This document shows, piece after piece, positions 32,152 through 41,125 of a stretch of 64,000 nt of DNA (the first letter of the stretch is position 1; each line of letters starts with the position of its first letter). Source of the DNA: Erysipelotrichaceae bacterium. GTDB taxonomy: Bacteria; Bacillota_I; Bacilli_A; Erysipelotrichales; Erysipelotrichaceae. The translations under genes were made by a program, and so were the position numbers. Under the pieces are notes generated by a model. It worked only from the letters and a program-made list of their open reading frames with translations. It did not search any database and had not been told where the DNA came from. The stretch covers positions 1 to 64,000 of the forward strand of contig JAFRBQ010000002.1 of NCBI GenBank assembly GCA_017404785.1. The letters are read 5' to 3'.

Positions 32152-33846
32152 ATGAAAAACATCATACAGGTTATTAAAAATAATTACAGAAAGTTTTCTT
32201 TTTCTTTTTTATTCAATCTTTCTTTATTTATGATTTTTAATCTGTTTTTTTATTGTCGTTATCATACAGTAGATGACACTTTTATGGAAATGATCGGGTG
32301 TGGAGCTTATGGGAGTCCGGATTATCATTTGATCTATATTAATGTGATAATTGGTTTTGTTATCAGCAGTCTTTATTCCGCAATCCACAGCATCCCTTGG
32401 TATGCACTGATGCATATATTGATGGCAGTATTTAGTTTGTCTGTGATCATGTATGTTTTTTTTAACAGAAACAATAGACTTGTGAAGATCCTGGTAGTTA
32501 TTGTTGTTTTTATAATCTCTTATGAAGCCTATACAAAGATTCAGTTTACTAAAACAGCTGCATATTTAGCTACAGCAGGATATACTCTTATTGCTTATTC
32601 TTTTGAATCAGATAAAAGAGCAGGAAAACAGATCGTTGGAGTCTTTTTTTTGGTTAGCAGTTTCATGATCAGAACAGGTATGTTTTTGGGCTGCTCTGCA
32701 GTATGCTTGGGCTGCCTTTTACCGGTTTTGTTTAAATCGATTAAAGATTTAAGAAATGATAAAAGAGTATTTCAAAATTTGTTCTATGTCGGCCTTAGCG
32801 CATTACTGGCAGTGATATCTGTTTATTGTATTGATCATCTTTGTTATTCTTCTGAAAGATGGCAATATTATAAACTATACAACGGATATACAACACAGTT
32901 TGAAGATATACATTTTCCTGCATATGATAATTATGAGAAAGAATATAATGAATTGGGAATCGATCTTGAAGATTATATTTTGTATAACGATACAGATTTT
33001 AATGATCCTGATCTATTTGGCATTGAAAAAATGCAGAAGGTAAAAGAACTCCAACCTTATAAAGAAATCAGTCTGAATGCGTTTGCCATGTTTTTATTAA
33101 GAGGTTATAACACATTATTCAGGCAGAAAACACTGAGTACATTTACATTTGTTGCAATTGCTATATTGTTACTGTTTGTAATAGGATGTAAATTTAATTT
33201 AATTAATTGGATTTCAGCATTCTATGCTGGATGTGCTACATTATTTGCCTTCATGTATACATATTATATGCATGGATGGTTCGACAGAACTACGATAAGT
33301 ATAATGGTATCGATTCTGATAACTCTGCTGTATATATCTGATATAAAAAACATTATTTTTAATAAGTTTTATATAATAGCTGTTGTATGTACGACGATAG
33401 CTATATCTGCTTTTTCATGGAATGATTTTTTTAAATGGAATATGGGCCAATGGAAAAATGATTTAGCAGTTAATCATGATGTATTGAACGAGTTATATAA
33501 CGATAAAGATCATCTTTATTTGTGTAGAACATCATTGACTTTGTGGAAGAAGTACTATACACCTTACGGCGAAATCAGAATAGGTGCCATGGATAATATC
33601 TCTCCATTAGGAGATTGGTTAAGCAATACTCCTTTATCAATCGATGTTTTGGCAAAATACGATGTTGTTAATCCATATAAAGATATGATCGATAATAGAA
33701 AAGTCTATTTTATTGAAAAAGGCGATGATCTTGAACTTGTCATCATATATCTAAAAAAGCATTATAACGGTGATGCAGAGGCTGTTTTTGTAAAGAACAT
33801 TGGTCCATACGATGTTTTCCAAATCAGTTCGAAAAGGGACAAATAA
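32152..33846 (+). CDS. Polytopic membrane protein, likely GT-C-type glycosyltransferase
   Basis: This 564-residue protein has about eleven spans and, after span 1, an outside loop with the acid motif VDDTFMEM (residues about 41-48), the position of the catalytic acid in GT-C enzymes. The C-terminal 130 residues are soluble. AGAAGG precedes the ATG at 8 bp. It is the fourth membrane protein of this kind in the window, besides those at 1542 and 27974 and the YfhO pair. Its sequence style is more AT-rich than the sugar-synthesis genes around it. Function inferred from topology only. Confidence 0.55.
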   Translation: MKNIIQVIKNNYRKFSFSFLFNLSLFMIFNLFFYCRYHTVDDTFMEMIGCGAYGSPDYHLIYINVIIGFVISSLYSAIHSIPWYALMHILMAVFSLSVIMYVFFNRNNRLVKILVVIVVFIISYEAYTKIQFTKTAAYLATAGYTLIAYSFESDKRAGKQIVGVFFLVSSFMIRTGMFLGCSAVCLGCLLPVLFKSIKDLRNDKRVFQNLFYVGLSALLAVISVYCIDHLCYSSERWQYYKLYNGYTTQFEDIHFPAYDNYEKEYNELGIDLEDYILYNDTDFNDPDLFGIEKMQKVKELQPYKEISLNAFAMFLLRGYNTLFRQKTLSTFTFVAIAILLLFVIGCKFNLINWISAFYAGCATLFAFMYTYYMHGWFDRTTISIMVSILITLLYISDIKNIIFNKFYIIAVVCTTIAISAFSWNDFFKWNMGQWKNDLAVNHDVLNELYNDKDHLYLCRTSLTLWKKYYTPYGEIRIGAMDNISPLGDWLSNTPLSIDVLAKYDVVNPYKDMIDNRKVYFIEKGDDLELVIIYLKKHYNGDAEAVFVKNIGPYDVFQISSKRDK

Positions 33847-33913
33847 GTTGAAAACATAGGACAAAGTTGTTATTAATGCATATGTATGAATAATCAAAGC
33901 TATGTTGTAAAAT

Positions 33914-33940
33914 AAAAGCATGAGAAAAACTCATGCTTTT
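33914..33940. promoter_or_regulatory. Perfect hairpin over the start codon of the pglF-like gene
   Basis: AAAAGCATGAG, a loop of five A, and CTCATGCTTTT form a perfect 11-bp stem (33914-33924 with 33930-33940), ending in five T. The ATG at 33920 is inside the left arm. It looks like a terminator for transcripts from upstream, or a start-codon lock. A TAAAAT (33908-33913) lies just before it and could start a transcript too short to form the stem. Confidence 0.55.
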
Positions 33941-35860
33941 TATGTTGAACATTGGAAAGTCATAGCGATGATCCTAATGCTTTATGACTTTGTAACGATA
34001 TGCTTTTCGTATTTTCTAGGTCTATGGCTGAGATTTGACTTCAGATTCTCCAGAATTCCTGAAGTATATCTGGCTGTTTACTATAAAATGATCGTTCCAT
34101 TTGCCATATGCTGCATTTTTATATACCTGTATTTCAAGTTATACAGAAGCATATGGCGTTTTGCTTCATACTCAGAATTAATAAATATCATCATTTCAAA
34201 TATCATCTGCGGTCTGTTTAACTACATAGTTACAAGAGTATTCGGAGCCCGTATGCCGATCTCATACCATCTGGTCGGTTTTATGATGCAGATGATCTTT
34301 TGTGCTGTCATACGTTTTGCCTACCGTTTTGTGCTCATGATCAAGCGTCAGCACATGAACAACAAGAACGCTACCAGAGTAATGCTGATAGGTGCTGGTG
34401 ATGCTGGCATGACGATCTTAAGAGATGTCAACAAGAATATTGAATCCAACTCCAGAGTCGTCTGTATCATTGACGACAATACCAATAAACTCGGAAGATA
34501 CATCGAAGGTGTTCCGGTCGTCGGTGGTAGAGATGACATTCTTAACAATGTTGAAAAATATAACATAAATGAGATTTATTATGCTATCCCGTCAGCTTCA
34601 ACATCGCAGAGAAGAGAGATCCTGAATATCTGTCGCGAGACTGATTGTGAGATCAAAGTCTTGCCGGGTATCCAGCAGATCGTCAACGGTGATGTTTCTG
34701 TAAGTTTGATGAAACACGTTGCCATTGAAGACCTTTTGGGCAGAGACGTCGTTAAAGTCAATACAGAGGAGATCTTCGGTTTCCTGAATAATAAAGTCAT
34801 TCTGGTCACTGGTGGCGGCGGTTCGATCGGTTCAGAACTGTGTAGACAGATAGCAAAGCATAATCCTAAACAGCTGATTATTTTTGATATATACGAAAAC
34901 AACGCTTACGAAATAGAACAGGAACTCAAACGTAAAGATCCTGATCTTAACATGACTGTCCTTATCGGTTCAGTAAGAGATTCCAAGAGAGTTGATTATG
35001 TGTTTGATAAGTATAGACCGGATATCGTTTATCATGCAGCAGCCCATAAACATGTTCCGCTGATGGAAACATCTCCATGCGAAGCGATAAAGAATAATAC
35101 GATCGGTACATTCAAAGTTGCCTATGCGGCAGTCAAATACGGTACTAAGCGTTTTGTATTGATATCAACAGATAAGGCAGTTAATCCGACAAATGTTATG
35201 GGGGCTTCCAAGAGGATGTGTGAGATGGTCATCCAGACATTTGATAAACTGATCAAGAATAAAACAACTGATAAACTGAGCGTTGTCGAAGACTGTTTCT
35301 CAGAAGTCAGTACTAAAGAGTTAATGAACAAGACAGAATTTGTGGCCGTAAGGTTCGGAAATGTTCTTGGATCAAACGGTTCAGTTATTCCTCTGTTCAA
35401 GAAACAGATCGAAATGGGTGGACCTGTTACTGTTACTCATCCAGACATTATCAGATATTTCATGACCATACCTGAAGCAGTATCGCTGGTCTTACAGGCT
35501 GGAGTATATGCAAAGGGTGGCGAGATCTTCATTCTTGATATGGGCGAACCGGTAAAAATCGATACGCTCGCACGCAATCTGATCAAACTGTCTGGTTTCA
35601 AACCTGATGAAGATATCAAGATCGTATATACCGGACTCAGACCAGGTGAAAAACTGTATGAAGAGAAACTGATGGATGCAGAGGGAAACACAAAGACTGA
35701 CAATGATCTTATTTATGTTGGTAAACCTCTGGATATAGATGAGGATATATTCCTGCAGCAACTTAAACAGCTTTATATCAGATCATATGAAAACGATGAA
35801 AATATCTGCGAACTGATAGAAGAGGTTGTACCAACTTATAACAGAAAAGAGGCTCAATGA
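33920..35860 (+). CDS. Membrane nucleotide-sugar 4,6-dehydratase (PglF/CapD-like)
   Basis: This 646-residue enzyme likely removes water from UDP-GlcNAc to give the 4-keto-6-deoxy sugar. It has four N-terminal spans (about 15-140), a first Rossmann-like domain (VMLIGAGDAG, 154-163) and a dehydratase domain with TGGGGSIGS at 297-305. The usual Tyr-x3-Lys is Met427-x3-Lys431, as known for this family. About 20 extra residues lie between Lys431 and the RFGNVLGSNGS strand. No ribosome site is clear, and a hairpin covers the start. The aminotransferase gene overlaps by 4 bp. Confidence 0.88.
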   Translation: MRKTHAFYVEHWKVIAMILMLYDFVTICFSYFLGLWLRFDFRFSRIPEVYLAVYYKMIVPFAICCIFIYLYFKLYRSIWRFASYSELINIIISNIICGLFNYIVTRVFGARMPISYHLVGFMMQMIFCAVIRFAYRFVLMIKRQHMNNKNATRVMLIGAGDAGMTILRDVNKNIESNSRVVCIIDDNTNKLGRYIEGVPVVGGRDDILNNVEKYNINEIYYAIPSASTSQRREILNICRETDCEIKVLPGIQQIVNGDVSVSLMKHVAIEDLLGRDVVKVNTEEIFGFLNNKVILVTGGGGSIGSELCRQIAKHNPKQLIIFDIYENNAYEIEQELKRKDPDLNMTVLIGSVRDSKRVDYVFDKYRPDIVYHAAAHKHVPLMETSPCEAIKNNTIGTFKVAYAAVKYGTKRFVLISTDKAVNPTNVMGASKRMCEMVIQTFDKLIKNKTTDKLSVVEDCFSEVSTKELMNKTEFVAVRFGNVLGSNGSVIPLFKKQIEMGGPVTVTHPDIIRYFMTIPEAVSLVLQAGVYAKGGEIFILDMGEPVKIDTLARNLIKLSGFKPDEDIKIVYTGLRPGEKLYEEKLMDAEGNTKTDNDLIYVGKPLDIDEDIFLQQLKQLYIRSYENDENICELIEEVVPTYNRKEAQ

Positions 35861-37140
35861 TGAAACGTTCTGAAAACCGTATCTTCCTTTCGACTGCCAC
35901 CATGCATGGAGATGAAGAGAAATTTATCAAAGAAGCATTTGATACCAACTGGGTCACGACCGTAGGAAAGAATATTGATGAGTCAGAAAGAATGATCGCT
36001 GAATACATGGGTGTAAAGTATGCGGTTGGCTTGTCTTCCGGTACAGGAGCTTTACATCTGGCTACTAAACTGGCAGGTGAAAAACTGTATGGCCAGCCTA
36101 AACCAAATGAAGGAACACTTCAGGGACACAAAGTGTTTGCTACAGACATGACTTTTGATGCGTCGATCAATCCAGTCGCTTATGAAGATGGTGAAGCTGT
36201 TTTCATCGATACTGAATATGATACCTGGAATATGGATCCAGAAGCTCTGGAAAAAGCATTTGAGATCTATCCGGATGTCAAACTGGTAGTTCTTGTTCAT
36301 CTGTATGGAACACCGGGAAAGTTCAAAGAGATAAAGAAGATCTGTGATAAAAATGGCGCAATAATCATTGAAGATGCATGTGAATCACTGGGATCAAAAT
36401 ATAAACTGAATGGTGAATGGGTAGAGACAGGAACTTTAGGCGGATATAACTGTATTTCATTTAACGGCAACAAGATCATCACCGGTTCAAGCGGCGGCAT
36501 GTTCCTGACTAACAGTAAGGCTGATGCCGATAAAGTAAGAAAATGGTCCACGCAATCTAGAGAAGATGCTTTCTGGTATCAGCATGAAGAAGTAGGCTAT
36601 AACTACAGGATGTCAAATATCGTTGCCGGTGTCGTCAGGGGACAGATACCTTATCTGCAGGAACACATTGACAGAAAGAAAGCCATCTATGAAAGATATA
36701 AAGAGGGATTCAAAGGATTACCGGTGCAGATGAATCCTTATGATGAAGAAAAATCGATACCTAACTTCTGGTTAAGCTGTCTTATCATCGATCCTGAAGC
36801 TATGTGCAAGCAAGTCAGAGATGAAAGAAGAGCGTTGTATATCCATGAAGACGGCAAGTCTTGCCCGACCGAGATCCTGGAGAACCTGGAAAAATGCAAT
36901 ATGGAAGGACGTCCGATCTGGAAACCTATGCATATGCAGCCTATCTACAGAAATAACGCTTTTATCACCAGATATGGTAACGGCAGAGGACAGTCTAATG
37001 CCTATATCGCCAACGATAAGCAGCTGGATGTCGGCATGGATATCTTTAACAGAGGATTATGTTTACCTTCTGATATCAAGATGACTCCTGAAGACCAGGA
37101 TAAGGTCATTGAAGTTATCAGAGAATGTTTCGGGAAATAA
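35857..37140 (+). CDS. PglE-like sugar aminotransferase (DegT/DnrJ/EryC1 family)
   Basis: This 427-residue PLP enzyme would add an amino group to the 4-keto sugar made by the upstream dehydratase, giving UDP-4-amino-4,6-dideoxy-GlcNAc. The PLP lysine is Lys206 in SFNGNKIITGSSGG, a PglE-like motif; EDACESLGS near 172-180 holds the Asp that contacts the PLP ring. The start ATGATG overlaps the dehydratase stop. In Campylobacter the next enzyme is the acetyltransferase PglD, and no such gene is in this window. The amino group may be acylated by the nearby formyltransferase or WbqC, or left free. Confidence 0.88.
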   Translation: MMKRSENRIFLSTATMHGDEEKFIKEAFDTNWVTTVGKNIDESERMIAEYMGVKYAVGLSSGTGALHLATKLAGEKLYGQPKPNEGTLQGHKVFATDMTFDASINPVAYEDGEAVFIDTEYDTWNMDPEALEKAFEIYPDVKLVVLVHLYGTPGKFKEIKKICDKNGAIIIEDACESLGSKYKLNGEWVETGTLGGYNCISFNGNKIITGSSGGMFLTNSKADADKVRKWSTQSREDAFWYQHEEVGYNYRMSNIVAGVVRGQIPYLQEHIDRKKAIYERYKEGFKGLPVQMNPYDEEKSIPNFWLSCLIIDPEAMCKQVRDERRALYIHEDGKSCPTEILENLEKCNMEGRPIWKPMHMQPIYRNNAFITRYGNGRGQSNAYIANDKQLDVGMDIFNRGLCLPSDIKMTPEDQDKVIEVIRECFGK

Positions 37141-37746
37141 ATGTATAAAAACTTCTTTAAAAGAGTATTTGATTTTGTTTTATCTTTAATGGCGCTGATC
37201 GTCTTAGCGCCTGTTTTTGTTGTTCTGATTATTTTAGGAAGAATCAATATGAAAGGTAATCCTTTCTTTACTCAGGAAAGACCGGGAAAAGACGGTAAGA
37301 TCTTCAAACTGATCAAATTCCGTTCTATGTCCGAAGAGAAAGATAAGGATGGCAACTATCTACCGGATGACGTAAGACTTAATGCATATGGTAAGAAACT
37401 GAGAAGCACATCGTTAGATGAACTTCCTGAACTCATAAATATTCTGAAAGGCGATATGGCGATCGTCGGTCCTCGTCCATTACTTGTACAGTATCTTCCG
37501 CTTTATTCTGAAGAACAGATGCACAGACACGATGTCAGACCGGGACTGACCGGACTGGCACAGGTCAATGGCAGGAATCTTCTGTCCTGGAAAGATAAAT
37601 TCAATTACGATCTTGAATATGTAAACAACATCACTTTATTAGGTGATATCAAGATCATTCTGAAAACAGTAAAGAATGTCCTGACACATGAAGGTATCAA
37701 CGGCGAAGGTTCTTCGACCGTTGAATACTTTAACGGAAATAACTGA
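37141..37746 (+). CDS. PglC-like undecaprenyl-phosphate sugar-1-phosphate transferase
   Basis: This small monotopic transferase starts the repeat unit by placing phospho-amino-sugar on undecaprenyl phosphate at the inner membrane face. The 201-residue length and order match PglC: a re-entrant helix (about 12-33), the KFRSM motif at 59-63, catalytic Asp93-Glu94 in TSLDELPEL, and VGPRP near 115. It starts one base after the aminotransferase stop and is followed at once by a PglA-like transferase, keeping the Campylobacter pgl order F-E-C-A. This gene defines the start of the Wzx/Wzy-dependent chain. Confidence 0.9.
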   Translation: MYKNFFKRVFDFVLSLMALIVLAPVFVVLIILGRINMKGNPFFTQERPGKDGKIFKLIKFRSMSEEKDKDGNYLPDDVRLNAYGKKLRSTSLDELPELINILKGDMAIVGPRPLLVQYLPLYSEEQMHRHDVRPGLTGLAQVNGRNLLSWKDKFNYDLEYVNNITLLGDIKIILKTVKNVLTHEGINGEGSSTVEYFNGNN

Positions 37747-38837
37747 TGAAAATCCTTATTCTCACAAACCATGATCTGGGTCTTTATAAATTCCGTAAGG
37801 AAGTTTTAGAAGCATTGCTGAAAGACAATGAAGTTTTTGTTTCAATGCCAAGAGGCATCTTTACCGATAAGATCATTGAAATGGGATGTAAATATATCGA
37901 TACTTCATTTGAACGAAAAGGAACAAATCCGTTCAAGGATCTTGAACTTCTGAAGTTCTACAAGAAAACAATAAAAGATATCAGACCGGATGTAGTTCTT
38001 ACATATACGATCAAACCAAATGTCTATGGTGGTCTAGCCTGCCAGCAGTTACATGTACCTTATATTGCCAATGTTACAGGTTTGGGTTCTGCTATTGAGA
38101 ATGGTGGACTTTTACAGTTTATATCATTGAATCTTTATAAACTCGGTTTGAAGAAAGCTGATATGGTCTTTTTCCAGAATAACGCCAACAGAGATTTTAT
38201 GATCGAAAATCATGCAGTAAAAGATAATTATGATATGTTACCGGGATCCGGAGTCAATCTCAGCCAGTATAAGATCAGTGATTTTCCTGATGATAAGACG
38301 ATCGATTTTACATATGTTGGCAGACTGATGAAAGAGAAAGGTTTTGAATTATATATCGAAGCTGCAAAGCATATCCGTGATAAGTATCCGAATACCAGAT
38401 TCCATGTATGTGGACCGGATGAGGATAATTACAGAGAACTGGTAAAAGAGCTGTCTGATAATGGAACCATCATTTACGAAGGATACGTGGATGATATGAA
38501 AGAAGTCTATTCTCGTGTCCAGTGCACGGTCCATCCGACTTATTATCCAGAAGGGCTGTCTAATGTCCTGCTTGAATCATTAGCCTGTTCAAGACCTATC
38601 ATCACTACTGACAGACCGGGATGCAGGGAAGTCGTTGAAGATGGAGTAAACGGATTTATCGTTAAACAGAGAGACCTCGATGATCTTATTGAAAAGATCG
38701 AAAAATATCTTTCTTTGAGTAACGAAGAAAGAAAACAGATGGGTATAAATGGCAGAAGAAAAGTTGAGAAAGAATTTGACAGGAATATCGTTATCAATAA
38801 ATATCTTGATGTAATAGACAAAGCAATAGAGAAGTAA
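37746..38837 (+). CDS. PglA-like glycosyltransferase (GT4)
   Basis: This 363-residue GT-B enzyme starts with ILTNHDLGLYKFRKEV, close to PglA, which adds the second sugar to lipid-linked bacillosamine. Other marks are LTYTIKPNVYGGLAC near 91-105, TGLGSAIENGG, and the donor motif YPEGLSNVLLESLACSRPI near 263-281. It shares one base with the PglC-like gene. Given the order of genes it likely adds an N-acetylhexosamine as the second residue. The specific sugar is an inference from PglA. Confidence 0.85.
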   Translation: MKILILTNHDLGLYKFRKEVLEALLKDNEVFVSMPRGIFTDKIIEMGCKYIDTSFERKGTNPFKDLELLKFYKKTIKDIRPDVVLTYTIKPNVYGGLACQQLHVPYIANVTGLGSAIENGGLLQFISLNLYKLGLKKADMVFFQNNANRDFMIENHAVKDNYDMLPGSGVNLSQYKISDFPDDKTIDFTYVGRLMKEKGFELYIEAAKHIRDKYPNTRFHVCGPDEDNYRELVKELSDNGTIIYEGYVDDMKEVYSRVQCTVHPTYYPEGLSNVLLESLACSRPIITTDRPGCREVVEDGVNGFIVKQRDLDDLIEKIEKYLSLSNEERKQMGINGRRKVEKEFDRNIVINKYLDVIDKAIEK

Positions 38838-38838
38838 A

Positions 38839-39939
38839 ATGGCAGAACCTGTAAAAGTACTGGAAATGATCGGAGCACTTAATTATGGCGGATCACAAGC
38901 AATGATTGTGAATCTTTGCCGTGCTATGAACGATGATAAAGTGCAATGTGACTTCATTGTCGATCATCCGGAATATATGGGTATGGCTCCGGCAGTGGAA
39001 GAGATGGGTTCAAAGATCTTTATCATGCCTACTTTTAAGGGAACAAATATCAGTCAGATCAAGGAAGTATGGGAAAAGTTCTTTAATGATCATCCCGAAT
39101 ACCGGATCCTGCATTCTCATTCAAGAAGCTATGCATCGATCTATTTACCTATCGCAAAAAAACATGGAGTAAAAACGATCATTCATTCCCATAACACATC
39201 AAACGGTAAAGGACCTGTAGCTATGGTCAAGGATATCATGCAGTATCCGTTAAGGAATATCGCTGATTATTTCATCGGATGTTCAAAAGAAGCAGGAGAA
39301 TGGCTGTTCGGAGAAAAAGTCGTTAAGGGAGACAGATTCTACGTCTTAAATAACGCAATTGATACTGATAAGTTCATCTATGATGAAAATATTAGAAATG
39401 AATATCGGAATGAATTCCATCTGGATGATCAGAGAGTTTTTATTCAGGTCGGAAGATTATCCAAACAAAAGAATTATATGTTTACCTTGGATGTATTCAA
39501 AAAATATCTTGAAAATGATCATACCGCAAGATTGTTTATTGTGGGAAACGGCGAACTTAAAGAAAACATACAGAATCGGATCATGGAACTGAAGATTTTT
39601 GATAATGTGATCATGCTGGAAGGCAGGAATGACGTCAATAATCTGTTACAGATGGCTGATGTTTTTCTGATGCCTTCATTGTTTGAAGGATTATCTGTCG
39701 CCTGTGTTGAAGCCCAGGCATCAGGAATAAGATGTTTATTGAGTACGAGATGTGATAAGAACGTTAATATAACGGGATTATGTGAGTTTATACCGCTTGA
39801 TGAAGATCTGTGGGTTAAAAAAATGGGAGAAGACCTGTCTTTACGAATGTATACAAAAGATGATATCATCAAAGCCGGTTTTGATGTGAAAACGACAGCC
39901 AGATGGCTGGAGGATTTCTATCAGAGTATAGTTAAGTAA
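38839..39939 (+). CDS. Glycosyltransferase family 4 (EpsF-like)
   Basis: This 366-residue GT-B protein opens with KVLEMIGALNYGGSQAMIVNL, carries HSHNTSNGKGP near 115 and IQVGRLSKQKNY near 200, and has the donor motif PSLFEGLSVACVEAQASGI. This layout matches EpsF-type enzymes of exopolysaccharide loci. It follows the PglA-like gene by one base and precedes the Wzy-like polymerase, so it likely adds a later sugar of the repeat unit. Donor unknown. Confidence 0.87.
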   Translation: MAEPVKVLEMIGALNYGGSQAMIVNLCRAMNDDKVQCDFIVDHPEYMGMAPAVEEMGSKIFIMPTFKGTNISQIKEVWEKFFNDHPEYRILHSHSRSYASIYLPIAKKHGVKTIIHSHNTSNGKGPVAMVKDIMQYPLRNIADYFIGCSKEAGEWLFGEKVVKGDRFYVLNNAIDTDKFIYDENIRNEYRNEFHLDDQRVFIQVGRLSKQKNYMFTLDVFKKYLENDHTARLFIVGNGELKENIQNRIMELKIFDNVIMLEGRNDVNNLLQMADVFLMPSLFEGLSVACVEAQASGIRCLLSTRCDKNVNITGLCEFIPLDEDLWVKKMGEDLSLRMYTKDDIIKAGFDVKTTARWLEDFYQSIVK

Positions 39940-39940
39940 T

Positions 39941-41125
39941 ATGGATAATATCTGGTCTGAAAACAAGTATGTAAATTTTCTTATTAATATCTTATTATTC
40001 CTGACAGGAATTAATTTTTTGCATTATGGACAGTTAATTCTGCCGATTATCTGTTTTATTCTATTCGTAGATAATAAACTGAGATTCAAAGTAAATAATC
40101 CGAAAGCTTTTATCATTTTATGTCTGTTTGCAATAAGCTTCTATGCATTTTCTTATAAAATGGGATTCTACAGCGTAATGGGATTCACGTGCCCGATGGC
40201 ATATTATATCGGTTCCAACATGAAGAATCCTACTGAAGACAATATAAAGAAGATCATTTATCTTTTTGCGATTTCAATGGGTCTACATGTCATCCTGAAC
40301 TGTGTATATGAATATATAGTTCATGGCAAACATGGTTTCTTTATGTCAACGACGCATTATGATTTCTGGACCAGAGAAAAGATCGCCAATACTGCTACAG
40401 CTGTAAATGCGGATATTATGTTGGGTTGTCTTTATTATCTGGTGTTTCATGAGAAAGACAGAAAGATAAAAACACTTAATCTGATAATTCTGGCAGTGTC
40501 TATGTTTTATCTGGTAGTGATAGGACGCAGAACGCCTGTTATGATGATTCTTATCGTTTTTATTTCATCATTTATATATGAAACAAAATATCTGAAAAAC
40601 AGTTCTAAAGAACTGAAGAAAAGCTTTTTAACTATCAGTATGTGTGTGATAGCATTCCTGGCATTACTGATAATCACATATTCGTTCAATCTCTTTAATG
40701 CCAGAACAGTGCTTCAGGAATACCATATAATTCTTAAGTTTACCAGAAGTTTTATCAATGATCAGCGTTTTGAACTGTATTTCGGTTCATTCCCACTGAT
40801 GCCAAAATATCCGTTTGGTGGACAGCATATCAGCACTATACTTGGTGAACAGATCCATGATTTCTGGATCGATATTTATGATTACGCCGGAATAGTACCA
40901 TGTTTCATAATGATCGTGTATTCGATCATTTATTTCAAAAATATGGTTGCAGTACTTAAAGCAAAGGATATAAGTGAAGGATTCAGAATTCTTTCTTTAG
41001 GTGTTTTTATCTGTATCGCTTTACAGATGTTTTTTGAACCGATAATGACAGGATCTTCGTTGTTCCTGATCGTATCAATAATCATTGGTGCTCTTTTTGA
41101 GAGGTTGATTATCAGTGAAGAATAA
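39941..41125 (+). CDS. Wzy-like O-antigen/capsule polymerase
   Basis: This 394-residue protein has about eleven spans and one large outside loop (residues about 260-310) with FTRSFINDQRFELY and GGQHISTILGEQIHDFWIDIYDYAG; the Arg and His residues there resemble Wzy and WaaL ligase active loops. IGRRTPVMM near 189 is a common inner motif. It would join flipped repeat units outside the membrane. Placement between glycosyltransferases and a flippase supports this. Polymerases diverge strongly, so the call rests on topology plus context. It overlaps the Wzx gene by 11 bp. Confidence 0.8.
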   Translation: MDNIWSENKYVNFLINILLFLTGINFLHYGQLILPIICFILFVDNKLRFKVNNPKAFIILCLFAISFYAFSYKMGFYSVMGFTCPMAYYIGSNMKNPTEDNIKKIIYLFAISMGLHVILNCVYEYIVHGKHGFFMSTTHYDFWTREKIANTATAVNADIMLGCLYYLVFHEKDRKIKTLNLIILAVSMFYLVVIGRRTPVMMILIVFISSFIYETKYLKNSSKELKKSFLTISMCVIAFLALLIITYSFNLFNARTVLQEYHIILKFTRSFINDQRFELYFGSFPLMPKYPFGGQHISTILGEQIHDFWIDIYDYAGIVPCFIMIVYSIIYFKNMVAVLKAKDISEGFRILSLGVFICIALQMFFEPIMTGSSLFLIVSIIIGALFERLIISEE

